A stretch of DNA of 64,000 bases from Ignavibacteriales bacterium (GTDB lineage Bacteria; Bacteroidota; Ignavibacteria; Ignavibacteriales; Melioribacteraceae). The notes under the pieces were generated by a model, which searched no databases, was not told the origin of the DNA, and saw only the letters and a program-made list of their open reading frames with translations. Location: positions 62,001 to 126,000 of the forward strand of contig JACOUS010000014.1 of NCBI GenBank assembly GCA_016177735.1. The letters are read 5' to 3'. The position numbers and the translations under genes are program-made. Below, in pieces: positions 26,578 to 36,299 of the stretch (within the stretch, counting starts at the first letter, position 1; every line of letters begins with the position of its first letter).

Positions 26578-27378
26578 ATGATTGATGCTGTTGCAAATTT
26601 TATTTTAAATCTCGAACCGTATGCAAAAATTTCTTATTCGATAATTATCGGTTCTGCTTTTCTGTTTATTATTCTCGAAAGAATTTTTCCGTACAACAAA
26701 GGACAACGAATTTTGCGCGAAGGTTTTTTTGATGACCTCGCACTTTATACTATTGCGCAGAGTTACATACTCGGAATTTTTATTTTCACTTACTTCATCA
26801 ACATAATTGATAACGCAACCGGACTCTCGCGTTTAAAAATTTTTGAACATGTTCCGATCTGGCTTCAGCTTGTTATCTTCACTGTTACACATGATTTTTA
26901 TATTTATTGGATGCACCGCTGGATGCACAAGAACAAATTCTTGTGGCGGCTTCATGAAGCACACCACTCGCCCAAGAAAGTTGATTGGCTTTCCGGCTCG
27001 CGCTCGCATGCATTCGAAATATTGATTAATCAAACAGTAGAATTTTTGCCGATTGTTCTTCTCGGCGCTCCGCCCGAAGTTGCGGCGTACAAAGGTGTTA
27101 TTAGTGCCGTGTGGGGAATGTATATTCACTCCAACTTAAATGTGCAGACCGGCAAATTGCAGTTATTAATTAACGGACCGGAGATGCACCGGATTCATCA
27201 CACAACCGGCAAAGGGCGCAACAGAAATTTTGCAACCAAGTTTGCTGTTTGGGATTGGCTTTTCAACTCGGCGTTCATTCCCGAAGAGAAAGCAAATGAA
27301 TACGGATTAAAAACTTTTTTCCCCACACATTTCTTCATGCAGTTTGTGTATGCCTTCCGGAGCTTTAAAAAATCCTGA
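26578..27378 (+). CDS. Sterol desaturase/fatty acid hydroxylase family protein
   Basis: 266 aa membrane enzyme of the di-iron hydroxylase superfamily. The histidine boxes are all present: 'HDFYIYWMHRWMH', 'HEAHHS', and 'HRIHH' with a further 'HSNLN' in between. Four or more hydrophobic segments surround them. Substrate could be a lipid carrying the cluster's sugar or an unrelated membrane lipid. It is 45 bp after neuB, same strand, so probably in the same transcript. Confidence 0.85.
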   Translation: MIDAVANFILNLEPYAKISYSIIIGSAFLFIILERIFPYNKGQRILREGFFDDLALYTIAQSYILGIFIFTYFINIIDNATGLSRLKIFEHVPIWLQLVIFTVTHDFYIYWMHRWMHKNKFLWRLHEAHHSPKKVDWLSGSRSHAFEILINQTVEFLPIVLLGAPPEVAAYKGVISAVWGMYIHSNLNVQTGKLQLLINGPEMHRIHHTTGKGRNRNFATKFAVWDWLFNSAFIPEEKANEYGLKTFFPTHFFMQFVYAFRSFKKS

Positions 27379-27521
27379 CATGTAATTCTGAGCACAGCGA
27401 AGAATCCCCTACCCTTCTAAGTTAGAGATTCTTCTACCCTTTCTTAAAAATATTTTTTCGTCCAGCTAAGAATCTCAAATTAAACATGCAGCAAATATTA
27501 AATTGCTTCCGTACTATTCAT

Positions 27522-27570
27522 AGACTCTCCCATAGGTATGCCTACGGCATTCGCTTCGCTCAGAGTTAAA
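27522..27570. repeat. 49-bp dispersed repeat, copy 1
   Basis: A 49-bp segment beginning AGACTCTCCCAT and ending CAGAGTTAAA contains the palindrome TGCC-TACG-GGCA. It agrees with 36300-36348 at 44 of 49 positions by eye. Its end overlaps the stop end of the DUF4139 gene (27566). The same spacer also holds ATTCTGAGCACAGCGAAGAATC at 27385, another repeat phrase present before copy 2. Confidence 0.85.
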
Positions 27571-29164
27571 GGCCGATTATCGTTTTATTTTTCGGGTATC
27601 TCACCGAATAAACAAGTTTCTTCGCTTCGGATTTGTTACCGTCAAGACTGACATTCCATTTTATCTTTCCGTCTTCGCTTGTGTAAATTCCGTTGGAACG
27701 ATCGAGAAGTTCTATTTCTATCTCCTCGTTTTTGGAAATCGGGATTTGTTCTTCAACTAAAATTTTCACCGGAATGTTTTTGTTATTCTTGATCTTAATT
27801 TCATATCCAAAAATTCTTTCGACGTCATTGCTCAAAAATTTCTGTTCGGTAAAATCTTTCAGCGTTTCTTTTGTTACGGAAATATTCCGGTCGCTTCCGA
27901 GTGAAATTGTTAACGTATCTTTGGATGTGAACGGATTAATAAACGATTGCCCAACGTAAGAATTTTCAAAATAGATATGTGTTTGCCCCGGAAGAAGATT
28001 CAAGTTGTTCCACTCGGTTAAATAAGCAACAAGAAAAGCGTTGTTGTCAAATTTCGGCGCGGCATAATATTCATAGCTTGCTTTCAATGTATAATCTTGA
28101 ATTACTGCCGCGTGCTGTTTGCCATCCGAAGGAATTGTGTATTTAATAGATGGGGTAAACTCAACCGATAATTGTTTTTGTTCAACATCAACAGCGAGGG
28201 AATAATCAACAGCATCTTCCTCTTTTGCAGCACCTTCTATCTGCATTGGAGACACTGTTATAGATTGCGGTACGTCTCCCCTTGCGCCCTTACGAAGTGA
28301 ATTTCTTTCAAAATCGATGAACCAAGGATACAAATCGGGTTTGGTATTATTCTGCCACGGATTTCTTGTTGATAGAATAAGATTAACATCATCCCATTCC
28401 AAGCCGCAGTTCTGCCAAACATTTGCTCTGTAACTCAAACTTGCCGGTTGATCCAACTTTGCAACCCGAATATCATAAACCGGCGACCAGCCGGCTTGGT
28501 ATGTGATGTACGAAAGATCAAATTCGAGTGTTGATTGATTTTTTGCAGAGACTGTTACAATTAATTCATTTGTAGGTTGATTCTGTTTGCTATTCAATTC
28601 TTCGAGTTGTTTCTTGATTCTATCAATCTCTTTTTCGGCTTTCTTTATCACATTGGTTAGCTGAAGTTGCTGTGATTTAATTTCGTTTAATCTTTTGTTG
28701 ATGTATTCTGCCATCTTTTGTAGTTCTGCAACAGTAACTCCTTTGTCTTTACTGCCAATTGATTTGTTTGCTTGCAGAAGATCAATCTCCATTCTAAAGA
28801 CATCCATTTCGTTTTTCTTCGCCATAACTTTTTGGTCAAGCATTTCAAGCGAATCTTCGAGCATAACAACTTTGGGAGATTTTTCTTGCGGACGCAGATA
28901 ATCGAATCTTTGCACAACAGCTAAAATTACCGCATCGCCTTTTACGGAAGCATTAACGCTGTTAACATCAATCTTCTCTGCTAATCCGCTGAAAACTATA
29001 TCGGTAATTCCTTTATCAACTTTTATTTTGGCATTATGAAATAATTCTGCTCCGTTTTGAAATACCTTTACACTGTTTAATCCCGGTTTGACCGATATTT
29101 CATTCGAAGCGAAAATTGAATTGAACAACAGAAGTGTTAACAGAAAAACAAAATTCTTTTTCAT
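27566..29164 (-). CDS. DUF4139/DUF4140 secreted protein (MuiA-like)
   Basis: 532 aa with a signal peptide ending at IFAS. The N-terminal DUF4140 part ('SVKVFQNGAELFHNAKIKVD', 'ILAVVQRFDYLR') is followed by a long coiled coil (residues ~110-195) and the beta-rich DUF4139 part ('SYITYQAGWSPVYDIRVAKL', 'NVWQNCGLEWDDVNLILST', 'NPFTSKDTLTISLGSDRNIS'). The family includes mucoidy-inhibitor A-type proteins; biochemical role is unknown. Monocistronic and opposite to its neighbours. Confidence 0.85.
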   Translation of the reverse strand: MKKNFVFLLTLLLFNSIFASNEISVKPGLNSVKVFQNGAELFHNAKIKVDKGITDIVFSGLAEKIDVNSVNASVKGDAVILAVVQRFDYLRPQEKSPKVVMLEDSLEMLDQKVMAKKNEMDVFRMEIDLLQANKSIGSKDKGVTVAELQKMAEYINKRLNEIKSQQLQLTNVIKKAEKEIDRIKKQLEELNSKQNQPTNELIVTVSAKNQSTLEFDLSYITYQAGWSPVYDIRVAKLDQPASLSYRANVWQNCGLEWDDVNLILSTRNPWQNNTKPDLYPWFIDFERNSLRKGARGDVPQSITVSPMQIEGAAKEEDAVDYSLAVDVEQKQLSVEFTPSIKYTIPSDGKQHAAVIQDYTLKASYEYYAAPKFDNNAFLVAYLTEWNNLNLLPGQTHIYFENSYVGQSFINPFTSKDTLTISLGSDRNISVTKETLKDFTEQKFLSNDVERIFGYEIKIKNNKNIPVKILVEEQIPISKNEEIEIELLDRSNGIYTSEDGKIKWNVSLDGNKSEAKKLVYSVRYPKNKTIIGL

Positions 29165-29266
29165 GGTCCCTCATTTATTTTATTCAAAGTTAACCAAACA
29201 TTTCCTTATACATAAAAGAAAATTTTTCTGTTCCACTTTCGATTAGACCTTGCGTGTGAACTGCTT

Positions 29267-29335
29267 GCCGGTCTTGAAAGTTTCTACAGCCCTTTAGGTG
29301 GCGGTTCATCAACACGGCTTTCAAATCAAACCGGC
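29267..29335 (+). other. Structured leader or terminator-like hairpin before kinase gene
   Basis: GCCGGT-C-TTGAAAG (29267-29280) pairs with CTTTCAA-ATCAA-ACCGGC (29318-29335), leaving a 37-nt apical region with CAGCCCTTTAGGTGGCGG, and is followed by the T-rich TTTCTTTATTTTT. This is a long imperfect stem with a U-tract, on the strand of the kinase that begins at 29413. It may be an intrinsic terminator, a leader with attenuator function, or part of a small RNA. It does not match a riboswitch class I know. Confidence 0.4.
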
Positions 29336-29412
29336 TTTCTTTATTTTTACTTCCCGATTTGAACGGTATTCACCTCTTTCAAATACTATTCAAAAGTAAA
29401 GCTGTCATGTAA

Positions 29413-30912
29413 ATGAAAAAATTATTAATAGAATTCCTAAAGAAACATTTTAACGACATAGTTGAAGACTGGTCTGCAAAACTTTTACATCTGTTGAAAG
29501 ACAAGCTGACCGAAGCACAATTGATTACATATGCCGAGAACAGTTTAAATGCTTTCATCGATGTTATCGCTTCAAGTGATTACAGCAATGCCGATCAATA
29601 TTTGATTGACATCTATACACTTTTTTCGAAAGCGAATCTCAATCTGCTTGAAGTAAGCCAGTTGTTTAGTGAGGGAAGGTTTGCTGTTTTAAATGCGATC
29701 GAAAAAGAGAACACGGGTAATTTTGATCCGGTGATACTGCTCGGTTACGTTGATGAAATTATCGAGCAAATTTATGCGCGGTACAGTCTGCTCCATCAAG
29801 AAACAAAGATGAAAGAGATTGAATACGACCGCGACCGTTTGGCTTCAAAACTTGAACTGAACCAGCTCTACTTAAAAAATATCCTCCACACTTCCGATTC
29901 CGCAATAATGATGGTTGACGAGAACGAAAAATTTATCGCATGGAATAAAGGCGCAGAAAAAATTTTCGGATACCCTGAAGAGGAAATACTCGGCAAACCT
30001 TCTTCATTTCTCCTTCCCCAGGGCGAAAAATATTTGGAAGAGTTGAAACTGATTCAAGAAATTGCAATCAACGATGACCAGCCGAGATATTTCGATACTG
30101 AACGCCGAACAAAAGACGGAAAAATATTAAGCGTGAAGTTGAGTGTTTCGAGACTTCCAAGTACCAGCGGTGAATATGTCGGCAGATCAATCATCATAAA
30201 AGATCACACCGAGTACAAAAAACTTCAAGCGCAGATTGATCAATCCGAAAAACTTGCAGTGATCGGGCAGCTTGCCGCCGGTGTTGCACACGAAATAGGA
30301 AATCCTCTTGCTTCAATTTCTTCACTCGTCCAAATTTTACAGAGAAAAAGCCAAGAGCCGTTTATAAGTGAACAGCTTTCCAACATCAAAGAAAACATTG
30401 ACAGAATTACACGCATCGTTCGCGAGCTTGTAGATTTTTCGCGTCCGCCAAGTTACGAACTCGCCGTTCAGGATATTACCGACATTATCAAAACTGCACT
30501 CGGCATCGTGAAGTACGATAAGCGGATTCGCAAAGTAAAATTTGAAACCGATTTGCGCGACAACCTTCCAAAAATCAATATCGCCGCCGATCAGCTTCTG
30601 CAAGTTTTTGTGAACATATTGATAAACGCTCTCGATGCCATCGAAGGTAACGGAACAATTTCCGTGAAATCCGATTATGACAAAAAAAATGTTTATGTTG
30701 AGATGGCAGATAACGGCTGCGGTATGGATTCGGAAACATTAGAAAAAATATTCGATCCTTTCTTTACAACAAAAGAAGTTGGCAAAGGTACCGGCCTCGG
30801 TCTTTCGGTGAGTTACGGAATTATCAAAAGATTCAACGGCGAAATAAAAGTTGAAAGTACTTTGCAAAAAGGAAGTAAATTCACAATTACATTACCAATT
30901 GTACAAAATTAA
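29413..30912 (+). CDS. Sensor histidine kinase (RsbRD-PAS-HisKA-HATPase)
   Basis: 499 aa without membrane segments. Residues ~1-130 look like the RsbRD N-terminal helical sensor ('[15 protein letters not shown]', '[20 protein letters not shown]'-like), residues ~150-270 are a PAS domain ('[20 protein letters not shown]'), then HisKA with the phosphorylated His in '[16 protein letters not shown]', and an ATPase with N box 'INALDAIEG', 'DNGCGMD' and '[14 protein letters not shown]'. It is an NtrB-like cytoplasmic kinase. The gene ends 12 bp before an NtrC-like regulator, its likely partner. Confidence 0.92.
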   Translation: MKKLLIEFLKKHFNDIVEDWSAKLLHLLKDKLTEAQLITYAENSLNAFIDVIASSDYSNADQYLIDIYTLFSKANLNLLEVSQLFSEGRFAVLNAIEKENTGNFDPVILLGYVDEIIEQIYARYSLLHQETKMKEIEYDRDRLASKLELNQLYLKNILHTSDSAIMMVDENEKFIAWNKGAEKIFGYPEEEILGKPSSFLLPQGEKYLEELKLIQEIAINDDQPRYFDTERRTKDGKILSVKLSVSRLPSTSGEYVGRSIIIKDHTEYKKLQAQIDQSEKLAVIGQLAAGVAHEIGNPLASISSLVQILQRKSQEPFISEQLSNIKENIDRITRIVRELVDFSRPPSYELAVQDITDIIKTALGIVKYDKRIRKVKFETDLRDNLPKINIAADQLLQVFVNILINALDAIEGNGTISVKSDYDKKNVYVEMADNGCGMDSETLEKIFDPFFTTKEVGKGTGLGLSVSYGIIKRFNGEIKVESTLQKGSKFTITLPIVQN

Positions 30913-30924
30913 AACGGAGTAAAA

Positions 30925-32298
30925 ATGCCGGCTAAAATTTTAATTGCCGATGATGAAAAACCGATACGCGATTCATTGAAAATGGTTTTGGAAGAAGAAG
31001 GTTATCTAACCGATACAGCCGGTGACGGCGAAGAAGCGCTGCAAAAAATTCAATCGGGAAATTATGAAATCATAATTACAGATATTAAAATGCCGAAGGT
31101 TGACGGCATACAAGTTCTTGATACAGCATCAAAAATTTCTCCCGAATCATTTTTTATTATTATGACTGCGTATGCTTCCGTTAAAACCGCAATTGATGCT
31201 TTGCGGCACGGCGCTTACGATTATTTGATCAAACCGGTTGAATTTGATGATGTAATAATCCGCATCAAACATCTGCTCGAACACAAAAAGCTTGCGCTCG
31301 AGAACAAAACTCTCCGTCAAAGAATTTCTTCCGATGCCGGTTTCACCAACTTGATCGGCAAAAGCATGCCGATGAAAAAAGTTTTTGAAATTATTACTCA
31401 AGTTGCACCCACGAACAGCAACGTTCTTATTTCGGGCAAAAGCGGAACCGGTAAAGAACTTGTTGCAAAAGCAATTCATTACAACAGCAAAAGGAAAGAC
31501 AAAATTTTCCTTCCGATAAACTGCGGAGCTATTTCCGAAAACTTAATTGAGAGCGAATTATTCGGGCACAAGAAAGGTGCTTTTACCGGTGCGGCAGACG
31601 ACAAACAAGGCTTATTCAAAGTTGCAGACGGCGGCACACTATTTCTCGATGAGATCGGCGAACTTCCGCTCAACATGCAAGTTAAACTTCTGCGCGCAAT
31701 CGAAGACCGCGAATTCATTCCGGTCGGCGGCATTAAACCGGTTAGTACAGATGTTAGAATAATCGCCGCAACAAATCAAAATCTTTTTGAGAGAACAAAA
31801 AGCGGAGAGTTCAGAGAAGATCTTTACTACCGTTTGAACGTAATTGAAATTAAACTGCCTACACTCAACGAAAGGAAAGAAGATATTCCGCTGCTTGTTA
31901 ATCATTTCGTAGAAAAATACTCCAACGAGATGGGCAAAAAAATTGTCGGTGCAGATAATGAAACAATGAAGGTGCTGATGTCTCATGATTGGCGCGGCGG
32001 CGTTCGTGAGCTTGAAAATGTTATCGAGCGCGCAATTATTTTCTGCGGCAACGATATGCTTACATTAAATGATCTTGCCGATTATATAAAAGGCGCTGCG
32101 GTTGCTTTCGGCTTCCCGGATTCTTTGAAAGATGCTTTAAAGAATTTCGAACGAGAACATATTTTGAAAACAATTAAGAAGTTCGATTACGATAAAGAAG
32201 AAGCCGCCAAAGCGCTCGAGATCGGACTCTCGTCTCTCTACAGAAAAATGGACGAACTCGACATTCCCACTAAATCGCAAAAAGAAGAAGGTGCATAA
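30925..32298 (+). CDS. Sigma-54-dependent NtrC-family response regulator
   Basis: 457 aa: receiver domain with the phosphate-accepting Asp in 'IIITDIKMPKVDG', AAA+ domain with Walker A 'SGKSGTGKELVAKAIHYNS', the sigma-54 contact loop 'GAFTGA', Walker B 'GGTLFLDEIGELP', the R-finger region, and a C-terminal Fis-type HTH ('AAKALEIGLSSLYRKMDEL'). All signatures for sigma-54 promoter activation are intact. Partner kinase immediately upstream. Confidence 0.95.
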   Translation: MPAKILIADDEKPIRDSLKMVLEEEGYLTDTAGDGEEALQKIQSGNYEIIITDIKMPKVDGIQVLDTASKISPESFFIIMTAYASVKTAIDALRHGAYDYLIKPVEFDDVIIRIKHLLEHKKLALENKTLRQRISSDAGFTNLIGKSMPMKKVFEIITQVAPTNSNVLISGKSGTGKELVAKAIHYNSKRKDKIFLPINCGAISENLIESELFGHKKGAFTGAADDKQGLFKVADGGTLFLDEIGELPLNMQVKLLRAIEDREFIPVGGIKPVSTDVRIIAATNQNLFERTKSGEFREDLYYRLNVIEIKLPTLNERKEDIPLLVNHFVEKYSNEMGKKIVGADNETMKVLMSHDWRGGVRELENVIERAIIFCGNDMLTLNDLADYIKGAAVAFGFPDSLKDALKNFEREHILKTIKKFDYDKEEAAKALEIGLSSLYRKMDELDIPTKSQKEEGA

Positions 32299-32388
32299 GA
32301 TTCCATCTTCACCAACGGAAACTTTTGCTCAGCGGCATATTTCTGTTTTTCTTATATTTGATCAAAATACTATTCGCCATAGAGGTTT

Positions 32389-33873
32389 ATGAATAACAGC
32401 CAACCGCGCTTCGAACCGCTTGCGGAATTATGCAGCGGAGTGAAAGATATTTTTTTTATAAGCCTTAACAAAAACAGAACAATCAATTTTCACTCCGATA
32501 ACGTTTCCTATATCACGGGTTACACTGTAAATGAAATTAATTCGCTGCCGGAAAAAATTCATTCGTTAATCGGCGAAGAATATCTGCCGGCTATAAAAAA
32601 AGAAATTGCAGATTTTGAAAGCGACAGTTCTAAAAACGGGATTGAATATTCTTACCGCATAACATCAAAAGACGGAAAGAGCATCTGGCTGAAAGAAATC
32701 CAAAATGTAACACGGGATTCCGAAGGCGAAATAATTCAAACAGATTCTATTTTTATAAATCTGACTCCCTCCAAAACAAAAGAAGCCGAATTGGAAAAAG
32801 CGTACGGTAAGTTAACCGAAATTAATGCCGCAAAAGATAAATTTATATCAATTATCTCTCACGATCTCCGCGCACCCTTTACAACGCTTCTCGGTTTTTC
32901 TGAAATACTGTTAAATGAAAAAGATATTTCAGAAGAAGAAAAGAACGAATACCTCCGTTACATTTACGATGCATCCAAGACACAGTTGAATTTAATAAAC
33001 TGTCTTTTGGATTGGTCGCGTCTGCAAACCGGAAGAATTAAAGTCGAACCGGCACGGCTGAATGTTAAATCCGCAATTGCTATTGCAATTACTCCTTTAA
33101 CCGGCGATGCCGTAAGAAAAAACATCGAAGTAAAGATTGATATCCCCGCAGATCTTTACATGAGCGCCGATGAAAGGCTCATCTCACAAGCCGTACTTAC
33201 TTTGGTGAGCAACGCAATCAAATACACACCGGAAGGAAAAGAGGTTCTTATCTTTTCTCAAAGATTTAAAGCCGGAATGATCGAGCTTGTTGTTCGAGAT
33301 GAAGGACTTGGCATAGCAGAAGAAAATCAAACCAAACTTTTCAGAATAGACCAAAAATTTTCTCTCGTCGGAACCAACGGCGAAAAAGGAAGCGGACTCG
33401 GACTCACTTTGATGAAAGAAATTATAGATAAACACGGCGGACAAGTTTGGTTCTACTCAAAAGTCGGCGAAGGAAGCGAGTTTCATTTCACCGTGCCCGA
33501 AGCAAAAAACATTGCACTAATTGTTGAAGATGAAATTCCGGTGCGCACTTTATATCAAAGAGCCATCGAAGCAGAAATGCCAAACTTTGAAGTTAAGACG
33601 GCTGATAACGGTTACGAAGCAATTAAAATGCTGAAAGATTTTATTCCGACAATAATTATTACCGATCATGACATGCCTTTGATGAACGGCATACAGCTGA
33701 TCGAAGCTATTTATAAAAAAGAGAGCGGCAAAACAATTCCGGTTATTGTTGTTTCGGCAAAATTAAACGATGAGATAAACAGAAGTTACTCTAAACTTGG
33801 CGTTGATAAAATCATCCCGAAACCGGTTAATCTCGAAATACTCGTTGAAGCAATGAAAGAATGTTTGTACTAA
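32389..33873 (+). CDS. Hybrid histidine kinase (PAS-HisKA-HATPase-REC)
   Basis: 494 aa, soluble. A PAS domain (~20-135, 'GIEYSYRITSKDGKSIWLKE'), HisKA with 'ISHDLRAPFTTLLGFSEIL', ATPase with 'VSNAIKYTPEG', 'DEGLGIAEEN' and 'GSGLGLTLMKEII', then a C-terminal receiver ('LIVEDEIPVRTLY', phospho-Asp in 'IITDHDMPLMNG'). GAGG lies before the ATG. It follows the NtrC regulator by 90 bp and may use a separate promoter; no output domain, so it probably hands phosphate to another protein. Confidence 0.92.
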   Translation: MNNSQPRFEPLAELCSGVKDIFFISLNKNRTINFHSDNVSYITGYTVNEINSLPEKIHSLIGEEYLPAIKKEIADFESDSSKNGIEYSYRITSKDGKSIWLKEIQNVTRDSEGEIIQTDSIFINLTPSKTKEAELEKAYGKLTEINAAKDKFISIISHDLRAPFTTLLGFSEILLNEKDISEEEKNEYLRYIYDASKTQLNLINCLLDWSRLQTGRIKVEPARLNVKSAIAIAITPLTGDAVRKNIEVKIDIPADLYMSADERLISQAVLTLVSNAIKYTPEGKEVLIFSQRFKAGMIELVVRDEGLGIAEENQTKLFRIDQKFSLVGTNGEKGSGLGLTLMKEIIDKHGGQVWFYSKVGEGSEFHFTVPEAKNIALIVEDEIPVRTLYQRAIEAEMPNFEVKTADNGYEAIKMLKDFIPTIIITDHDMPLMNGIQLIEAIYKKESGKTIPVIVVSAKLNDEINRSYSKLGVDKIIPKPVNLEILVEAMKECLY

Positions 33874-33897
33874 TTACTTTTTACTCATAGAAAAAAT

Positions 33898-34419
33898 ATG
33901 CAGAACTTGATTGTCATAAAAAGAAATTGGTACGCACTTTATACCAAGCCGCGTCATGAATTTAAAGCGAAGGAACAGCTTTCCGCGGTTTCGGTTGAAC
34001 ATTACCTTCCTACTTTCTTAAAAACAAAACAATGGAGCGATAGAAAGAAAAAAATTCTAGAGCCGCTTTTCAAAGGATACATTTTTATTTATGCAAATGA
34101 AAAAGAAAGGCTGACCTCGTTAGAGCAAACCGCCGTTGTCCGTACGATAAGTTTTAAAGGCAAACCGGCTGTTATTCCAGAATGGGAAATTGAAAACCTA
34201 AAAAAAGTTCTTTCGGAATCGCCCGAAGTAATTGTGAGTGAAAGAATTGAAACCGGCGCACATGTTAAAATAACATCGGGACCTTTCAACGGAGTTGAAG
34301 GCGTTGTTACCGAATACCAGAAAGATGAGAAATATCTTGCAGTATCGGTTGAACTTCTGCAAAGATCTGTTCTGGTAAAACTTCCAAAAGAAAGCGTTAT
34401 CAAAATAAAAGAGAGTTGA
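33898..34419 (+). CDS. NusG-like antitermination factor (UpxY/RfaH type)
   Basis: 173 aa. NGN domain at the start ('NWYALYTKPRHEFKAKEQL', 'EPLFKGYIFIYA', 'VVRTISFKGKPAVIP') and a KOW motif at residues ~120-150 ('HVKITSGPFNGVEGVV'). The 'YLPTFLKTKQWSDRKK' insertion is typical of specialised NusG paralogues of Bacteroidota that antiterminate polysaccharide operons, not of housekeeping NusG. No polysaccharide operon follows directly, so its target lies elsewhere, possibly the surface-sugar cluster at 20524. Confidence 0.88.
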   Translation: MQNLIVIKRNWYALYTKPRHEFKAKEQLSAVSVEHYLPTFLKTKQWSDRKKKILEPLFKGYIFIYANEKERLTSLEQTAVVRTISFKGKPAVIPEWEIENLKKVLSESPEVIVSERIETGAHVKITSGPFNGVEGVVTEYQKDEKYLAVSVELLQRSVLVKLPKESVIKIKES

Positions 34420-34479
34420 ATCTTTCCGCTTCAAAATATTTTTAATAACTTGGCAGTATAGAACACCAATGTTAAAATC

Positions 34480-35460
34480 ATGATAGATCAAAAAAAATTA
34501 AATGAACTGACAACCGGCGAAGAATTTATCTCTTTCCTAATTGTTACCAAAAGTGAAGTTAAAACGGCAAAGAACGGGAAACTTTATCTGAATTTAGAAA
34601 TGCGGGATCAATCTCTTTCCTTGCCGGCAAAAATGTGGGATAAAATTGACGATGTAAAAAATATTCTTAAAGAAGGAACGATAGTTAAAGTTGCCGGAAC
34701 ACTGGAAGAGTTTGCCGGCGCTCCGCAGATAAGAATTGATAAAATCCGCCCGGCAAAAGAAGACGATAACGTTAAGCCGGAAGATTTTCTCCCTAAATCG
34801 AAACGCCCGCTTAATGAAATGATTGATGAATTCAACAGAGTGATCAATTCGATTTCAAATCCGTACTTGAATCAATTATTGAAAAATATTTTTAGTGGAG
34901 ACAGCTTAAATAAATTTACACTCTCTCCGGCGGGCAAAGGATGGCATCACGCATACATTCACGGATTACTCGAACACACGTTGGAGATTGTAAAAATTTG
35001 TGATTTGATTTGTTCGATTCATTCCGAAGTTAACCGCGATCTTTTAATAAGCGGTGCTCTTCTGCACGATTACGGAAAAACGGAAGAGCTCACTTACGAT
35101 ATTAATTTCGATTACTCCGATAAAGGAAAATTGATCGGACATATAATGATCGGTGCACTTGCCGCCGAAAAAAGTGCCGCAGATATTGACGGCTTTCCGG
35201 CAGAATTGAAAGAACAACTGTTACATTTAATTTTGAGTCATCAAGGTAAACTTGAATTTGCTTCGCCTGTTGAACCGAAAACACTTGAAGCAATCGTGTT
35301 ATATCAAGCAGATGAATTGAGCGCCAAAACAAATGCATACAAGAACGCAATCGAATCGGAAAAAAATAAAGGCAGCAAGTGGACACGCTTTCTTCCCCTT
35401 GCCAATACTTCTTTATTCATACCCGGCGAAAATTTTGACGAGAAAAATTTAACGGACTAA
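34480..35460 (+). CDS. yhaM: YhaM-like OB-fold/HD-domain 3'-5' exoribonuclease
   Basis: 326 aa. An N-terminal OB-fold nucleic-acid-binding domain (residues ~15-90, 'TAKNGKLYLNLEMRDQS', 'IVKVAGTLEEFAGAPQIRI') and an HD phosphohydrolase domain with 'HHAYIHGLLEHTLEIVK' and the HD pair in 'LLHDYGKTEEL', then 'HIMIGALAAEKS' and 'LILSHQG'. This is the YhaM architecture, a 3'-5' exonuclease that trims RNA or ssDNA. Complete in length. Confidence 0.9.
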   Translation: MIDQKKLNELTTGEEFISFLIVTKSEVKTAKNGKLYLNLEMRDQSLSLPAKMWDKIDDVKNILKEGTIVKVAGTLEEFAGAPQIRIDKIRPAKEDDNVKPEDFLPKSKRPLNEMIDEFNRVINSISNPYLNQLLKNIFSGDSLNKFTLSPAGKGWHHAYIHGLLEHTLEIVKICDLICSIHSEVNRDLLISGALLHDYGKTEELTYDINFDYSDKGKLIGHIMIGALAAEKSAADIDGFPAELKEQLLHLILSHQGKLEFASPVEPKTLEAIVLYQADELSAKTNAYKNAIESEKNKGSKWTRFLPLANTSLFIPGENFDEKNLTD

Positions 35461-35485
35461 CTCAAAATCATAACGAGGAATAGAA

Positions 35486-36262
35486 ATGAAAAAAAATATC
35501 CTTTTTTGCCTCTCTATCATCTTCCTCTTTTCAAATTTAGTTTTCTCACAAACCGCCGCACAGTTAGTTGAAGAAGGCGATAAATATTATTCCAAATTCG
35601 AAAATGAGACAGCACTCGAAGCATATAAAAAAGCCGAGAAGCTCGATCATAACAACGTTGAAGCTTTGTGGCGTATCAGCAGAGCTTATGTTGATATCGG
35701 AGAACACATGCCGGCAAGCACTGATGAACAAGAAGAAGCTCAGATCGCAGCATACCAAAAGGCACTTGAGTACGCAGAGAAATCAGTTAAAACCGCACCC
35801 GATTTATCTGTTGCATATTTGCGCCGTGCAATTGCCAATGGAAGAATCGCTCTCTTCAAAGGAATTTTTTCTGTAGCCGGAGTAGTTAATTCTGTGAAAG
35901 CGGATCTTGAAAAAGCGATTCAACTCGGCAACGGTGGGAACGATATTCAGGCTGTTGCGCATTACGTATTTGCAAGGACACATGCAAAGACAAGCGATAA
36001 ATGGAAACCGGCTCGTTCGGTACTCGGTCTCGGCTGGGCTGATAATGAAATTGCTCTTCAAGAATATAAAAAGGCAATCGAATTGAAACCGAACTTTATT
36101 ATGTTCTATGTTGATTATGCAATCTCGTTAATCAGAGAAGATGAATACAAAACCGCACGCGAAATGCTGAACAAAGCTTTGAACTCTCCGGTTGACGACG
36201 AAGACGACGACAAACGCAAAGCCGAAGCAAAACAATTATTGAATGAGATTAAAGACGAGTAA
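35486..36262 (+). CDS. Secreted TPR protein
   Basis: 258 aa with a signal peptide ending at VFSQ. Several TPR-like helices: residues ~25-60 ('EEGDKYYSKFENETALEAYK'), a second at ~95-115 and a last pair at ~195-235 ('EYKKAIELKPNFIMFYVDYA'). The helical segment 'SVKADLEKAIQLGNG' lies between. Scaffold-type protein in the periplasm, partner unknown. A Lys/Glu/Asp-rich end. GAGGAA precedes the ATG. Confidence 0.85.
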   Translation: MKKNILFCLSIIFLFSNLVFSQTAAQLVEEGDKYYSKFENETALEAYKKAEKLDHNNVEALWRISRAYVDIGEHMPASTDEQEEAQIAAYQKALEYAEKSVKTAPDLSVAYLRRAIANGRIALFKGIFSVAGVVNSVKADLEKAIQLGNGGNDIQAVAHYVFARTHAKTSDKWKPARSVLGLGWADNEIALQEYKKAIELKPNFIMFYVDYAISLIREDEYKTAREMLNKALNSPVDDEDDDKRKAEAKQLLNEIKDE

Positions 36263-36299
36263 TATAAAATTCTGAACGAAGCGAAGAATCTCTTTTAGG

